Shown here: positions 13,352 through 22,470 of the stretch, piece after piece
How the letters are laid out: each line of letters opens with the position of its first letter
Position numbering within the stretch: position 1 is the stretch's first letter
DNA from: CAXXOK01 sp963675925
Lineage (GTDB): Bacteria > Bacillota > Clostridia > Christensenellales > Aristaeellaceae
Reading direction: 5' to 3'
Assembly: GCA_963675925.2 (NCBI GenBank)
Contig: CAXXIB010000004.1
Coordinates: 310,001-374,000 of the forward strand
Length of the DNA stretch: 64,000 nucleotides
The notes under the pieces: model-generated
The model's input: the letters and a program-made list of their open reading frames with translations, nothing else
Told to the model about the DNA's origin: nothing
Databases searched by the model: none
Made by a program: the position numbers and the translations under genes

Positions 13352-14201
13352 CGGGTGTCCAGCGCGCAGTGGCACCGCAGGGCAATACGCCCCCGCTTGT
13401 CACCGGCAGCGCCAGTTCGCCGGCATCCACGGTGCCCTTGCCATGCATACACCGGGTGAGGATATTGCCAAGCACGCTGGCCGCAAACCCGGTCGTGTAG
13501 CCGTTGATCAGATAAAACACCGGCGTATCGCTAAGCACCTGCGCACACAGCTCGGCCAGGTTGTACAGCTCGTTTTCCAGCTTCCATACCTCGCCGTTTG
13601 GGCCACGACCGTAGCTGGGCGGGTCCATCAAAATGCCATCGTAACGGTTACCGCGCCGAATTTCACGCGCGACAAAGGCCTTGGCATCTTCAATAATAAA
13701 GCGGGTGCGGTCTTCGGCAATGCCGGACAAATCCCGGTTTTCCTTGGCCCATAGGGTCATGCCCTTGGCGGCATCCACATGGGTTACATGGGCGCCTTGC
13801 GCAGCGCAGGCGACAGTCGCCCCGCCGGTATAGGCAAACAGATTTAAGATCATCGGGCGTTTATCGACTTGCTTGATGCGATTTTGCATAAACTCCCAGT
13901 TGGCCGCCTGCTCGGGGAACAGTCCCGTGTGCTTAAAGCCCGTAGGGCGCACATAGAACTGTAGCTTGCCCAGCGTAAGCACCCAGCGATCCGGCAGTTT
14001 TTTATAAAACTCCCACTCGCCGCCGCCCGTTGCCGAGCGCTTATAGCGCGCGTCGGCCGTCTCCCAAAGCGCGGGGTTTGCCTTGGGCCAAATTACCTGC
14101 GGATCGGGCCGGCAGAGCACAACATCCTTCCACCGTTCCAGCTTTTCGCCGTCGCCGGTGTCCAGTACCTCATACTCCTGCCATTGATCGCATAAGAACA
14201 T
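13344..14201 (-). CDS. class I SAM-dependent (rRNA-type) methyltransferase
   Basis: This 285-residue protein resembles the C-terminal methyltransferase part of RlmI/RlmL-like enzymes. Motif I is N-L-F-A-Y-T-G-G (about residue 119), motif II ends in T-H-V-D, and motif IV is M-D-P-P-S-Y-G-R-G (about 192), a D-P-P-S-Y pattern typical for rRNA cytosine or guanine methylation. The ATG at 14201 has AAAGGAGAG upstream and lies 11 bases after ileS, so it belongs to the ileS transcript. The PUA domain of RlmI is not apparent. The target base is not determinable. Confidence 0.85.
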   Translation of the reverse strand: MFLCDQWQEYEVLDTGDGEKLERWKDVVLCRPDPQVIWPKANPALWETADARYKRSATGGGEWEFYKKLPDRWVLTLGKLQFYVRPTGFKHTGLFPEQAANWEFMQNRIKQVDKRPMILNLFAYTGGATVACAAQGAHVTHVDAAKGMTLWAKENRDLSGIAEDRTRFIIEDAKAFVAREIRRGNRYDGILMDPPSYGRGPNGEVWKLENELYNLAELCAQVLSDTPVFYLINGYTTGFAASVLGNILTRCMHGKGTVDAGELALPVTSGGVLPCGATARWTPDV

Positions 14202-14212
14202 GTGTCTCTCCT

Positions 14213-17200
14213 TTAGGCTTTCTTGATGCCCAGCACGGCGGTTTTCCCGTTGATATCCCATTCTTGCTTTGTATAGCTTTCATCAAGCCCGGCAGACAGC
14301 GCCTTGGCTAGCACACTTTGCATGATGAACTCGCTTCCGCCTTCGATAGCGGCGGTCAGCTCGGCATCGGTCTGGTAGGCGACAAGGATACGGTCCATCA
14401 CATCGAAATCCGCTTCCTTGCGCATGGTCTGGAGCTTGGATACCAGCTCGCGCTGGTAGCCTTCGGCGATGAGCGCGGGCGAGAGATTGCAGTCCAGCAC
14501 TACGGTCAGATCGCCGTCGATCTGCGCGGCAAAGCCCGGTTTTTGCGTGGCTTCGGTGAGAACATCGTCTTTCCCCAGCTCGACTTCCGTGCCCTCGATG
14601 GTATAGTGCACCGTCTCACCGCGATTAAAGGCATCCACCACCTGGTTGCCATCGGCTTCTTTTAACACTGCGCCGATTTTTGAAAGCAGCTTGCCGTACT
14701 TGGGGCCGAGGGTGCGCATCTGGGGTTTTAAGGTATAGGTGGTAAAGGCACGGGCATCATCGGTAAAGACGACTTCTTTGACGTTGAGTTCGTCCTCCAG
14801 CAGGGTGACAAAGGCATCGTCCAGCGTCGCACCTTTCACATACATGGCCTGCAGCGGCTGGCGCACCTTAAATGCGGAGCTATTGCGGCAAGCACGGCCA
14901 AGGCTGACGATATCTAAGAGCACATCCATCTGCGTGTTCAGGTTTTCGTCGATCAGGCTTGTATCGGCCTCCGGAAAGCGCGTCAGGTGAATGCTCACCG
15001 GGGCGGCCTTGTCCACCGAGCGGACCAGGTTTTGGTAAATGTCCTCGGCAATGAAAGGCACAAACGGGGCGATGACCTTGGCAAGGGTCGTAAGCACGGT
15101 ATACAGCGTTGCAAACGCCGCTTCCTTTGTACCGTCCATGCCCTTGCCCCAGAAGCGCTCGCGGCCGCGCCGGATATACCAGTTCGATAAGTCATCCACA
15201 AACTTTTCGATGGCAACAGCAGGCTCGGGAATGCGGTAGGCCGACAGGTCCTCGTCCACCTGCTTGATTAGCTGGTGCAGGCGGCTTAATATCCACTGAT
15301 CCATCAGGGTCAGTTCCACCTTGTCCATCGGGTGGTCTTTGGGATCGAAATTGTCGATATTGGCATAGAGCACAAAGAATGCATAGGTGTTTTGCAGCGT
15401 GGACAGGAACTTGCGGCGGCCTTCGTTGACCGCTTTGTCCGAATAACGCGAGGGCAGCCACGGTGCGCTGGTGGTGTAGAAATACCAGCGTACGGCGTCC
15501 GCGCCGTGCTTGTCCAGCGCTTCCCAGGGGTTGACGACATTACCCAAATGCTTGGACATTTTCTTGCCGTTTTCGTCCTGCACATGTCCCAGCACGAGGC
15601 AGTTTTCAAAGGATGATTTTTCAAACAGCAGGGTGCTGATAGCAAGCATGGTATAGAACCAGCCACGGGTCTGGTCGACCGCTTCGCAGATGAAATTGGC
15701 GGGGAAGCGCTGCTCAAACACCTCTTTGTTTTCAAAGGGGTAGTGCCACTGCGCAAAGGGCATGGAACCCGAATCGTACCAGCAGTCGATCACTTCCGGT
15801 ACGCGGTGCATGGGTTTGCCGCAGTGCGGGCAGGTGATTTCTACATTGTCGATGAAGGGGCGGTGCAGTTCGATATCCTCAGCCACGGGGCCGGTCGCCA
15901 TCTCGATGAGCTCTTTCCGGCTACCGATGACATGCTGGTGCCCATCTTCGCAAATCCACATAGGCAGCGGCGTACCCCAGTAGCGCTCGCGCGACAGACC
16001 CCAGTCCACCACGTTTTCCACAAAGTTGCCCATGCGGCCGTCTTTGATGTTATCGGGATACCAGTTCACGGAGCGGTTGTTTTCCACCAGCTGATCGCGC
16101 ACCTTGGTCATGGCGATGAACCAGGTTGCACGCGCGTAGTATAACAGTGCCGTATCGCAACGCCAGCAGAACGGATAGTTATGCGTAAACGGCACAGCAG
16201 CAACCAGCAAACCGCGGTCTTTCAGCTCCTGAATAATCAAGGCATCGGCTTCCTTGACCGCAACCCCGGCCCAGGGGGTGCCATCCACAAACTTGCCCTG
16301 CGCATTGACCAGCTGCACAAACGGCAGGTTATAGCTGCGGCCGATGCGCGCATCGTCCTCACCAAAGGCAGGGGCGGTGTGCACAATGCCGGTACCGTCA
16401 GTCAGGGTCACATAGTCGTCCGAAACCACATACCAACCCTTTTCGCGGGGATAGTCAATGCCATCGAAATGGTACAGCGGCTCGTACTTCACGCCCTCCA
16501 GCTCTTTGCCCTTCATGATGGAGATGACCTTTGCTTCCTTGGCATGCTCGCCGAAAACACTGTCCACCAGCGCCTGAGCGAGGATCACCGTTTCCCCGTG
16601 CAAGGACAGCTCCACATAGTCTTCCTTGGCGTTTACGCACAGGGCCACGTTGCTGGGCAGCGTCCACGGGGTGGTCGTCCACGCCAGGATATAGGCGTTA
16701 TCCCGGCCTTTGATCCGGAAGCGGACAATGGCCGAATCCTCGGTCACTTCCTGATAGCCCTGGGCCACTTCGTGGCTGGACAGCGCGGTGCCACAGCGCG
16801 GGCAGTACGGCACAACTTTGAAGCCCTTGTAGAGCAAATCCTTTTCCCAGACGGATTTCAGGCTCCACCAGATGCTTTCGATATAGGTATCATGGTAGGT
16901 TACATACGGGTCATCCATATCGGCCCAGAAAGCAACGCGGTCGGAGATATCCTCCCACTCCTTCTGATACTTCCAGACGCTTTCCTTGCATTTGGCGATA
17001 AACGGCTCGATGCCGTAACGTTCGATCTCGTCCTTGCCATCCAGCTTGAGCTGCTTTTCCACTTCCAGCTCAACGGGCAAGCCGTGGGTATCCCAGCCGG
17101 CTTTGCGCAGCACATCCTGCCCTTTCATGGCATGAAAGCGCGGAATCAGGTCCTTGAAGGCGCGGGTTTCGATATGCCCGATATGGGGACGGCCGTTGGC

Positions 17201-17347
17201 GGTCGGCGGGCCATCAAAAAACGTAAAGCGTTCATTTCCTTTGTTGACTTCAAAGGATTTGCGGACGACATCCTCCTGCTTCCAAAGCTCGATCACCTTT
17301 TTTTCGCGGCTGACAAAATCCATGTCCGTTGAGACCTTCTGATACAT
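14213..17347 (-). CDS. ileS: isoleucine--tRNA ligase
   Basis: This 1,044-residue class I synthetase charges tRNA-Ile. The HIGH site reads N-G-R-P-H-I-G-H (about residues 50-57) and the KMSKS loop reads K-K-M-S-K-H. The large editing domain with T-T-P-W-T-L-P lies near residue 230, and the C-terminal anticodon-binding region has I-A-P-F-V-P-F-I-A-E. Length and order match the long bacterial/eukaryote-like IleRS (type 2) rather than the 920-residue type 1. The ATG at 17347 follows GGAGGAG. Expression is controlled by the T-box leader directly upstream. Confidence 0.97.
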   Translation of the reverse strand: MYQKVSTDMDFVSREKKVIELWKQEDVVRKSFEVNKGNERFTFFDGPPTANGRPHIGHIETRAFKDLIPRFHAMKGQDVLRKAGWDTHGLPVELEVEKQLKLDGKDEIERYGIEPFIAKCKESVWKYQKEWEDISDRVAFWADMDDPYVTYHDTYIESIWWSLKSVWEKDLLYKGFKVVPYCPRCGTALSSHEVAQGYQEVTEDSAIVRFRIKGRDNAYILAWTTTPWTLPSNVALCVNAKEDYVELSLHGETVILAQALVDSVFGEHAKEAKVISIMKGKELEGVKYEPLYHFDGIDYPREKGWYVVSDDYVTLTDGTGIVHTAPAFGEDDARIGRSYNLPFVQLVNAQGKFVDGTPWAGVAVKEADALIIQELKDRGLLVAAVPFTHNYPFCWRCDTALLYYARATWFIAMTKVRDQLVENNRSVNWYPDNIKDGRMGNFVENVVDWGLSRERYWGTPLPMWICEDGHQHVIGSRKELIEMATGPVAEDIELHRPFIDNVEITCPHCGKPMHRVPEVIDCWYDSGSMPFAQWHYPFENKEVFEQRFPANFICEAVDQTRGWFYTMLAISTLLFEKSSFENCLVLGHVQDENGKKMSKHLGNVVNPWEALDKHGADAVRWYFYTTSAPWLPSRYSDKAVNEGRRKFLSTLQNTYAFFVLYANIDNFDPKDHPMDKVELTLMDQWILSRLHQLIKQVDEDLSAYRIPEPAVAIEKFVDDLSNWYIRRGRERFWGKGMDGTKEAAFATLYTVLTTLAKVIAPFVPFIAEDIYQNLVRSVDKAAPVSIHLTRFPEADTSLIDENLNTQMDVLLDIVSLGRACRNSSAFKVRQPLQAMYVKGATLDDAFVTLLEDELNVKEVVFTDDARAFTTYTLKPQMRTLGPKYGKLLSKIGAVLKEADGNQVVDAFNRGETVHYTIEGTEVELGKDDVLTEATQKPGFAAQIDGDLTVVLDCNLSPALIAEGYQRELVSKLQTMRKEADFDVMDRILVAYQTDAELTAAIEGGSEFIMQSVLAKALSAGLDESYTKQEWDINGKTAVLGIKKA

Positions 17348-17363
17348 CGTTTCTCCTCCTGCA

Positions 17364-17628
17364 AATAAAAACCGCCCTGTATAATCAGGGCGGAAATCAA
17401 CTTCCCGCGGTACCACCCGTGTTGGCGGAAGAATCCGCCCTCTCGCTGTGCTCTGTAACGGGAGCGCCCGACCCGCCCTGAACCATTCAGGCAGATAGCT
17501 CCGAGGTGATTCGACATTGTTTCACTCCACCCGGCTTCCACTGCCCCGGGCTCGCTTGGGAGCGTTTTGTCAACGTCCGTCCTCATCATCGCAAAGACTG
17601 TTGAAGGCACATACCAATGTATGCACCT
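17364..17628 (-). promoter_or_regulatory. T-box leader (tRNA-Ile sensing) of ileS
   Basis: The minus strand carries the T-box core GGGTGGTACCGCGG at 17405-17418, followed by a GC-rich terminator hairpin (17366-17393: CCGCCCTG/CAGGGCGG plus T-run) just before ileS. A long stem I region lies upstream. The ATC at 17508-17510, within GAATCACC, is the likely isoleucine specifier. Uncharged tRNA-Ile would favour the antiterminator and read-through. Confidence 0.93.
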
Positions 17629-17632
17629 TCAT

Positions 17633-17660
17633 AGTATAAGCAAAATTGGCAAATTGTAAA
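17633..17660 (-). promoter_or_regulatory. promoter of the T-box/ileS transcript
   Basis: On the minus strand, TTTACA (17655-17660), a 16-base spacer and TATACT (17633-17638). It starts four bases after the divIVA stop codon and about eight bases before the T-box leader, so ileS is transcribed separately from the division genes. Confidence 0.7.
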
Positions 17661-17663
17661 GGG

Positions 17664-18209
17664 TTATACGATTCCCGACTCCTTGATCTGCTTGTTGAAC
17701 AGTTCTTTATGTTCGTTGAGAATCTTCAAAAAGCTTTCCTTGAAGGTTTGGGCCGCTTCCTTAAGCTGCGCATACTCGGCCTCGATGCGCTCCTTTTCCT
17801 CTCGCGCGCCGGCGGTAATGCCATCGGCCTCGTCCTTGGCCTTTTGGAGCAGATCGTCGGCTTTACGGTTGGCGTTTTCCACGGCATCGTCAGCCAAGCG
17901 CTGGGCGTTGATCAGGATGGCTTCCAGTGCTTCGGAAGTACGGGCGACCGGCGGTTCTGCCGCGGCAGGCTTTGCATAGCTTTCCTGCTGCACAGGCGCA
18001 GGGGCCGGTGCCGGTTTGGCTGCATGCTCGGCTTTTTCCACTTCACGCTGGGCATCTGCAAGATCCTTTTCCAACTGGGCGATGCGGTCCTGCATGGCGA
18101 CCATCTCGTCGCAGATCTGGTCGAGATACTGGTCTACATCATAGGGATCGTAGCCTGCGCCTTTGTAGGCAAACTCTTTGCGTTCAATGTCGGAAACGGT
18201 AATGGCCAT
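17664..18209 (-). CDS. divIVA: DivIVA domain protein
   Basis: This 181-residue coiled-coil protein binds curved or septal membrane and organises division or polar growth. The N-terminal lipid-binding domain (residues 1-45) is recognisable from I-E-R-K-E-F, Y-D-P-Y-D-V-D-Q-Y-L-D. A first coiled coil follows to about 62, then an Ala/Pro-rich linker (63-90) and a second long coiled coil (95-175). It lies in the division cluster downstream of sepF and yggT. The S4-domain gene ylmH, often found between yggT and divIVA, is missing here. Confidence 0.93.
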   Translation of the reverse strand: MAITVSDIERKEFAYKGAGYDPYDVDQYLDQICDEMVAMQDRIAQLEKDLADAQREVEKAEHAAKPAPAPAPVQQESYAKPAAAEPPVARTSEALEAILINAQRLADDAVENANRKADDLLQKAKDEADGITAGAREEKERIEAEYAQLKEAAQTFKESFLKILNEHKELFNKQIKESGIV

Positions 18210-18247
18210 CCTTCATTCTCCTCTCGTCTGCAACGTTTGGTTGATGA

Positions 18248-18538
18248 TTAAATCAAGATATTCCGCAATAGCCTGACCAGCCAGGAAAGGACCTGAATCA
18301 ACAAATACAGCAATAGCGGAGAAAAATCGACCCCGGTGTTCCGCAATTTGGGAAACAAACGATACAGGAATGTGCGCAGGGGCGTTAGTATCGGCTGAAT
18401 GTATTTGCCCATCAGCAAGGTGTACTGATTCTGGGGCGCGACCAGCGCGAGGATGACATAAATTAATAGCAGCCACGACGCGATGGTGATGAGAAACAAG
18501 ACCACGGTAAATATAAAGCTCAAAATGCTAGTGATCAT
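18248..18538 (-). CDS. yggT: YggT family membrane protein
   Basis: This 96-residue protein has two hydrophobic segments (residues 7-30 and 70-90). The characteristic loop between them includes Y-I-Q-P-I-L-T-P-L-R (near 45-55) and D-F-S-P-L-L. The family (YggT/YlmG) is an integral membrane component encoded beside sepF and divIVA in Firmicutes and related to chloroplast YlmG. It is thought to help in septum or nucleoid placement, without known enzymatic activity. Confidence 0.92.
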   Translation of the reverse strand: MITSILSFIFTVVLFLITIASWLLLIYVILALVAPQNQYTLLMGKYIQPILTPLRTFLYRLFPKLRNTGVDFSPLLLYLLIQVLSWLVRLLRNILI

Positions 18539-18577
18539 AGGGTACCTCCCTGTGTATTCAACGGTAAACGCTGGTTT

Positions 18578-19531
18578 TTATCGTCCGTAAGGCTGCTGAC
18601 CGGCCGCCCTGCGGAACGGTTCCTGCTGCTGTTGGGACTGAAATGTAGGCCGGGGCCGCTGGAAGGGGCTGTAGGCCTGCGGTTGTTGCTGCTGTTGCTG
18701 CGCATAGGCGGCGGGGGCATCATACTCGCGCTCGGCATAGGCCGGGGACTGCGCCGGGGCGTGCTGCGGATTCCAGTCCATCTCCGGCACCGGCGCATAG
18801 TCCGCCGTCTGCTGTTGCTGATAGGACTGGGTTTCAGCCGTCGCGTTAAAGCGCTTCATCGCCGGGTCGATCATCACGCGCACATAGGGCGAGGCGATCA
18901 GGTAGATGCCGCGATTGGAAATCTTATGCAGCTGACACCCCAGCGTATACGCCGCGCCCGACAGCATATCCACGCAGCGCTGGCGCTCGCTCTCGTTGGC
19001 GATATACTCCATATTCATAAACACAGAAGCATTGGTTTTAATGTACTCTATCACTTTGGTGCATTCATTACGGCTGCGCAGCAAAATCACATACTCCACA
19101 TGGGAGGGTGCGGCTTCCTGCTGGACAGGAAAATCGACCACGTTTGCGGGCTGCTGCTGTTGGTAGGCCGCCTGCTCCGGCATTTGCGGATAGCCCTGCT
19201 GGGCATCCTGCCGGCGATGGCGCAGCTCCGGCTGCTGCTGGGCTTGCCGGTACTCTTCCTGCTCCTGGTACTGATCCTGCCGGGAGCGGTAGGGCACGCG
19301 GCCGTTATAGGGATCAGCGCCGCCGGAAAAGCGGTCCGCAGCCGGGTTTGTTTCCTGCCTATAATTGTCCTCCGATGCATCAAAGCTGCGGTTTCCGTAC
19401 ATGGAACCATACGCGTCCTCCGCTTCCGGGGATGCGTAGTACCCGCGCGGCCGATTGCCGCCATACGCGGCTTGACCGCTGTTTGCGCCTTTGCCGGTCA
19501 GCCATCCGGAGACCCGTTGCAACACGCTCAA
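18578..19531 (-). CDS. sepF: SepF-like cell division protein with long Gln-rich flanks
   Basis: The SepF core (about residues 145-225: E-Y-V-I-L-L-R-S, L-S-G-A-A-Y-T-L-G, G-I-Y-L-I-A-S-P) polymerises and tethers FtsZ to the membrane. I choose the TTG start at 19531: AGGAGG lies eight bases upstream and the protein then begins M-S-V-L-Q-R-V-S-G-W-L, matching the membrane-binding helix of SepF. The ATG at 19552 lacks a site. At 317 residues it is about twice the usual size (about 150). The extra length comes from a Tyr/Gln/Arg-rich linker (20-140) and a Gln/Pro-rich tail (240-317), both likely disordered. Confidence 0.92.
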   Translation of the reverse strand: MSVLQRVSGWLTGKGANSGQAAYGGNRPRGYYASPEAEDAYGSMYGNRSFDASEDNYRQETNPAADRFSGGADPYNGRVPYRSRQDQYQEQEEYRQAQQQPELRHRRQDAQQGYPQMPEQAAYQQQQPANVVDFPVQQEAAPSHVEYVILLRSRNECTKVIEYIKTNASVFMNMEYIANESERQRCVDMLSGAAYTLGCQLHKISNRGIYLIASPYVRVMIDPAMKRFNATAETQSYQQQQTADYAPVPEMDWNPQHAPAQSPAYAEREYDAPAAYAQQQQQQPQAYSPFQRPRPTFQSQQQQEPFRRAAGQQPYGR

Positions 19532-19579
19532 CTGCTTTCCTCCTGTCGCCATTGCGAGGCATTATCTAAAAATTGATGT

Positions 19580-20320
19580 TTACTGATACAGTGCCGTCCC
19601 GACCCTGACCATCGTCGCACCGCAACGGGCGGCGACTTTATAGTCGTTGCTCATTCCCATGGATAGTTCTTGCATTTCTATGCCCTGCAGCGCTTCCTGA
19701 CGCATCCTGTCAAACAAGGCGCGCATGGACCGGAACCAATGTTCCAGCGCCTGTGTATCCCGGGTAAACGGCATCATAGCCATCAGCCCCATAATACGGA
19801 TACTGCGGAAGTCCCGCATCTGCTTTAGAAACGGCAGGAGTTCATCCTCGGAAAGCCCGGTCTTCTGGGGTTCCCTGGCGATATTGACCTGCACCAGCGC
19901 CGGAAGGACAATGCCTTTGTTGCCGGCCCTGCGATCCACTTCCTGAGCAAGCGGTAGCCTGTCCAATGAATGAAGCATATAGACTTTATCTATTATATCT
20001 TTAACTTTGTTAGTTTGCAACCTTCCGATCCAATGCAATCGAAAATCGGCCGTTTCATCCATCTGTAATAATTTAGGCAGGGCAACCTGTGTGCGGTTTT
20101 CCCCAATATCTTGTATTCCCAGTGCCAGAAGCGCACTAACCACCTGGGCAGTGACGGTCTTCGTCACCGCAACCAACTTGGCGGGCGACGAATTTTGATA
20201 CACATTTTTGTGCAAATCCTCTAACACTTTATTAACATTTATTTCTAACTTCTGTAATGTTATGCTTGATAAATCGACTAAACCATGACTGGCGTCTGTC
20301 GAAAAAGCCATATTTGCCAC
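19580..20320 (-). CDS. yggS: YggS family pyridoxal phosphate homeostasis protein
   Basis: This 246-residue single-domain PLP-binding TIM barrel (PLPBP/YggS) buffers pyridoxal phosphate and influences amino acid pools. The PLP lysine sits in L-V-A-V-T-K-T-V (about residue 49). I-G-E-N-R, H-W-I-G-R-L-Q-T-N-K and the C-terminal S-M-G-M-S-N-D-Y and R-V-G-T-A-L-Y are intact. The GTG at 20320 follows AGGAGG by eight bases and is the best start; an ATG three codons later (20311) is too far from the site. The order yggS-sepF-yggT-divIVA is the classic Firmicutes order. Confidence 0.94.
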   Translation of the reverse strand: MANMAFSTDASHGLVDLSSITLQKLEINVNKVLEDLHKNVYQNSSPAKLVAVTKTVTAQVVSALLALGIQDIGENRTQVALPKLLQMDETADFRLHWIGRLQTNKVKDIIDKVYMLHSLDRLPLAQEVDRRAGNKGIVLPALVQVNIAREPQKTGLSEDELLPFLKQMRDFRSIRIMGLMAMMPFTRDTQALEHWFRSMRALFDRMRQEALQGIEMQELSMGMSNDYKVAARCGATMVRVGTALYQ

Positions 20321-20418
20321 TGCTCTCGCCTCCTGGGTGTTCCTGGCACGTTGATCGGCATCCCTGGCCGCAGTATGGCACGCCCTGCCGCAGACTGGCT
20401 TTTGCATCCGCCTACCGA

Positions 20419-21897
20419 TCAGTAAAACAGCTTCACCGTCTGCCCTGAGCTCAGCGCGCTGGTTTGAATCGGGGCAATGTACACGCCGTCAGGCTGCTCG
20501 GAAATAATGGTGATGGGAATAAACACCAGCGAGCCGTCCTCTAGCACGCGGACAACGCCCTTCTGGTCGCTCTGGGTGTAAATAGCAGCCTTGGGCACAA
20601 GCAGGCTGTCCACATACTCGCCCAGTTCCGCCTGGCAGGTCCGCATATACAGCACCGGAGTTACATCCTCGGCCACGCCCAGCCTGAGCAGCAGTTCTCC
20701 CGATGAGCGGGTATAGCTGATGACCTGGGCATTGACGGTGGTGGTCGAGAAGTTTTCAAGCGTTAGCTTATACTCGGAATTTTCCACCGGCGTCCATACG
20801 CTGTCTTTAATCAGCATCAGCACGGCATAGTTATCCTTGCGCACCAGGCGGAAGATATCCGTCTTACCGCGCTCGGTAATATCCAAGGTCGGCTTTTCTC
20901 CGTTGAACATGGCCCGCACTTCCGCAGGCGAATAATCCAGATAGCTCTGCGGCGTCAGCGCATACTCAAAGCCATCGGTATAAAACGAGATAATGCTTTC
21001 CATCGTTGCCGCGCGCTGCTTGATCCAGCTGTCGATGCGCTTTTGCTGGGTTTCTTCATCGTCGTACAAGCGGCTTAAGCGCATATCGGAGGAGTACTTG
21101 GAGCGGAAATATGCCTGGCGCTCGTCAATAGCATTCTGCAATACAATTTCCTGGTTGATCAGGTTGCCGCGTGCGCCGTGCACCAGCGTACGCACTTCCA
21201 GACCACGCTGGATAACCTGCTCGTTCAGGCGGGTCATCTTTTGGTCATAGGCCGTTTCCGTGGCAAGCAAGGTTTGCTGATAATCCTTGATCTGGTCGCG
21301 GTAGTCCTGCAGGGTGGTCATCTCGCGGCTGGAATAGCCCGTGGAAAACACATAGCACACCACGTCGCCGCGCTGCACCAGGCTGCCTTCCCGGGCGATA
21401 TATTCAATATTTTGTACGCCCTCGTCGTTATACACGGTTTCGTTGCGTACAATCATCGCGTCGCCGACATAGGTTGTTCCCAGCGATGCGGTTTCTACAA
21501 TGGCGGTGGTTGGCTTTGGTTCCTGCATGCTGTTGAACACCAGCCATGCAACCCCGCCGACCATACCCACGATAAGCATCGCTTGCAGGATGCGCACCAG
21601 GGGACTGCGGTTCATGCGCCGCATTTTCCGTTTCTGTTTTCTCGCCTTTTTACGGGCGAGTTCTTCTTTGGCCTGCTGCATGGCCTGCCATTCCAGCAAT
21701 TCCTGCTGCGACATTTGCAGCTGCGCTGCCTGCATGGCGGCCCATTGCTCGTTGGAGGCGGGAGGCTGCTGCGGATACTGGGTTGGCTGCACAGGCGGGA
21801 GGCTGTTTTGCGCACGCCACTGGGCATACTGCTCAGGGGTCATATTCTGTATCCACTGTTCCTGCGAATACGGATCCGGATTTCCGTTGCCTTGCAT
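20419..21897 (-). CDS. HlyD-like membrane protein of the division cluster
   Basis: This 492-residue protein has a Gln/Pro/Met-rich cytoplasmic region (residues 1-95), a Lys/Arg-rich stop (93-105), one membrane span (about 108-130) and a large outer part. The outer part has a barrel-sandwich/lipoyl-like segment near residue 160 (R-E-G-S-L-V-Q-R-G-D-V-V-C), a coiled coil (190-300) and a C-terminal beta domain. This is the HlyD/membrane-fusion layout. Proteins of this kind are commonly seen next to yggS-sepF in Clostridia; their role is unclear and no transporter partner is nearby. The ATG at 21897 follows GAGGAGG. Confidence 0.8.
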   Translation of the reverse strand: MQGNGNPDPYSQEQWIQNMTPEQYAQWRAQNSLPPVQPTQYPQQPPASNEQWAAMQAAQLQMSQQELLEWQAMQQAKEELARKKARKQKRKMRRMNRSPLVRILQAMLIVGMVGGVAWLVFNSMQEPKPTTAIVETASLGTTYVGDAMIVRNETVYNDEGVQNIEYIAREGSLVQRGDVVCYVFSTGYSSREMTTLQDYRDQIKDYQQTLLATETAYDQKMTRLNEQVIQRGLEVRTLVHGARGNLINQEIVLQNAIDERQAYFRSKYSSDMRLSRLYDDEETQQKRIDSWIKQRAATMESIISFYTDGFEYALTPQSYLDYSPAEVRAMFNGEKPTLDITERGKTDIFRLVRKDNYAVLMLIKDSVWTPVENSEYKLTLENFSTTTVNAQVISYTRSSGELLLRLGVAEDVTPVLYMRTCQAELGEYVDSLLVPKAAIYTQSDQKGVVRVLEDGSLVFIPITIISEQPDGVYIAPIQTSALSSGQTVKLFY

Positions 21898-21920
21898 CAC
21901 GCGCCTCCTCTCTTTCGGCC

Positions 21921-22412
21921 CCGCTCTGCGCTCAGCTTGAGCGGGGCTACGCACTTCATTTGCTTCGCAAATTTCGGGTGCTAGTCGGCCTTACGGCCTC
22001 CCTCAATACAATTTCCCATCCGCTCTGCGCTCAGCTTGAGCGGGGCTACGCACTTCATTTGCTTCGCAAATTTCGGGTGCTAGTCGGCCTTACGGCCTCC
22101 CTCAGTACAATTTCCCATCCGCTCTGCGCTCAGCTTGAGCGGGGCTACGCACTTCATTTGCTTCGCAAATTTCGGGTGCTAGTCGGCCTTACGGCCTCCC
22201 TCAATACAATTTCCCATCCGCTCTGCGCTCAGCTTGAGCGGGGCTACGCACTTCATTTGCTTCGCAAATTTCGGGTGCTAGTCGGCCTTACGGCCTCCCT
22301 CAATACAATCTTTCTTTCGACTGCGCCACATTTTGAATGTGGTGCAGCTACGCACTTCATTTTCTTTGCAAACTTCGGGTGCTAGTTGGCCTTACGGCCT
22401 ACATTCCCATCT
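21921..22412. repeat. 99-bp tandem repeat array (four near-identical copies plus one diverged)
   Basis: Copies begin at 21921, 22020, 22119 and 22218 with an exact 99-base period. The first three differ only by one A-to-G change near 22105, and the fourth only diverges in its last dozen bases. A fifth, diverged copy runs from about 22322 to 22412. Each unit can form three hairpins: CCGCTC/GAGCGG, ATTTGC-TTC-GCAAAT nested in GCAC/GTGC, and GGCC-TTAC-GGCC. In the fifth copy the first hairpin has a wholly different sequence but still pairs (12 bp, one G-T). The array fills most of the 573-base gap between the sigma factor and HlyD-like genes, and no gene is supported there. Confidence 0.93.
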
Positions 22413-22470
22413 TCACTTCTATTTATTACACATTGTGTATATCACAGTTAAGCTATTACAGTTTGCCGAG

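Noticed and set aside
14030..17332. Long plus-strand frames opposite ileS (for example 16181-17332)
   Set aside because: They mirror the codon structure of the minus-strand ileS gene and have no ribosome site or recognisable domain.
21783..22385. Plus-strand frame encoding a 33-residue tandem repeat protein
   Set aside because: The 99-base period is a multiple of three, so any frame without a stop stays open. It lies antisense to the HlyD-like gene start, has no ribosome site and reflects the DNA repeat.
21921..22412. CRISPR array
   Set aside because: The units are contiguous 99-bp tandem copies without variable spacers, and no cas genes are present.
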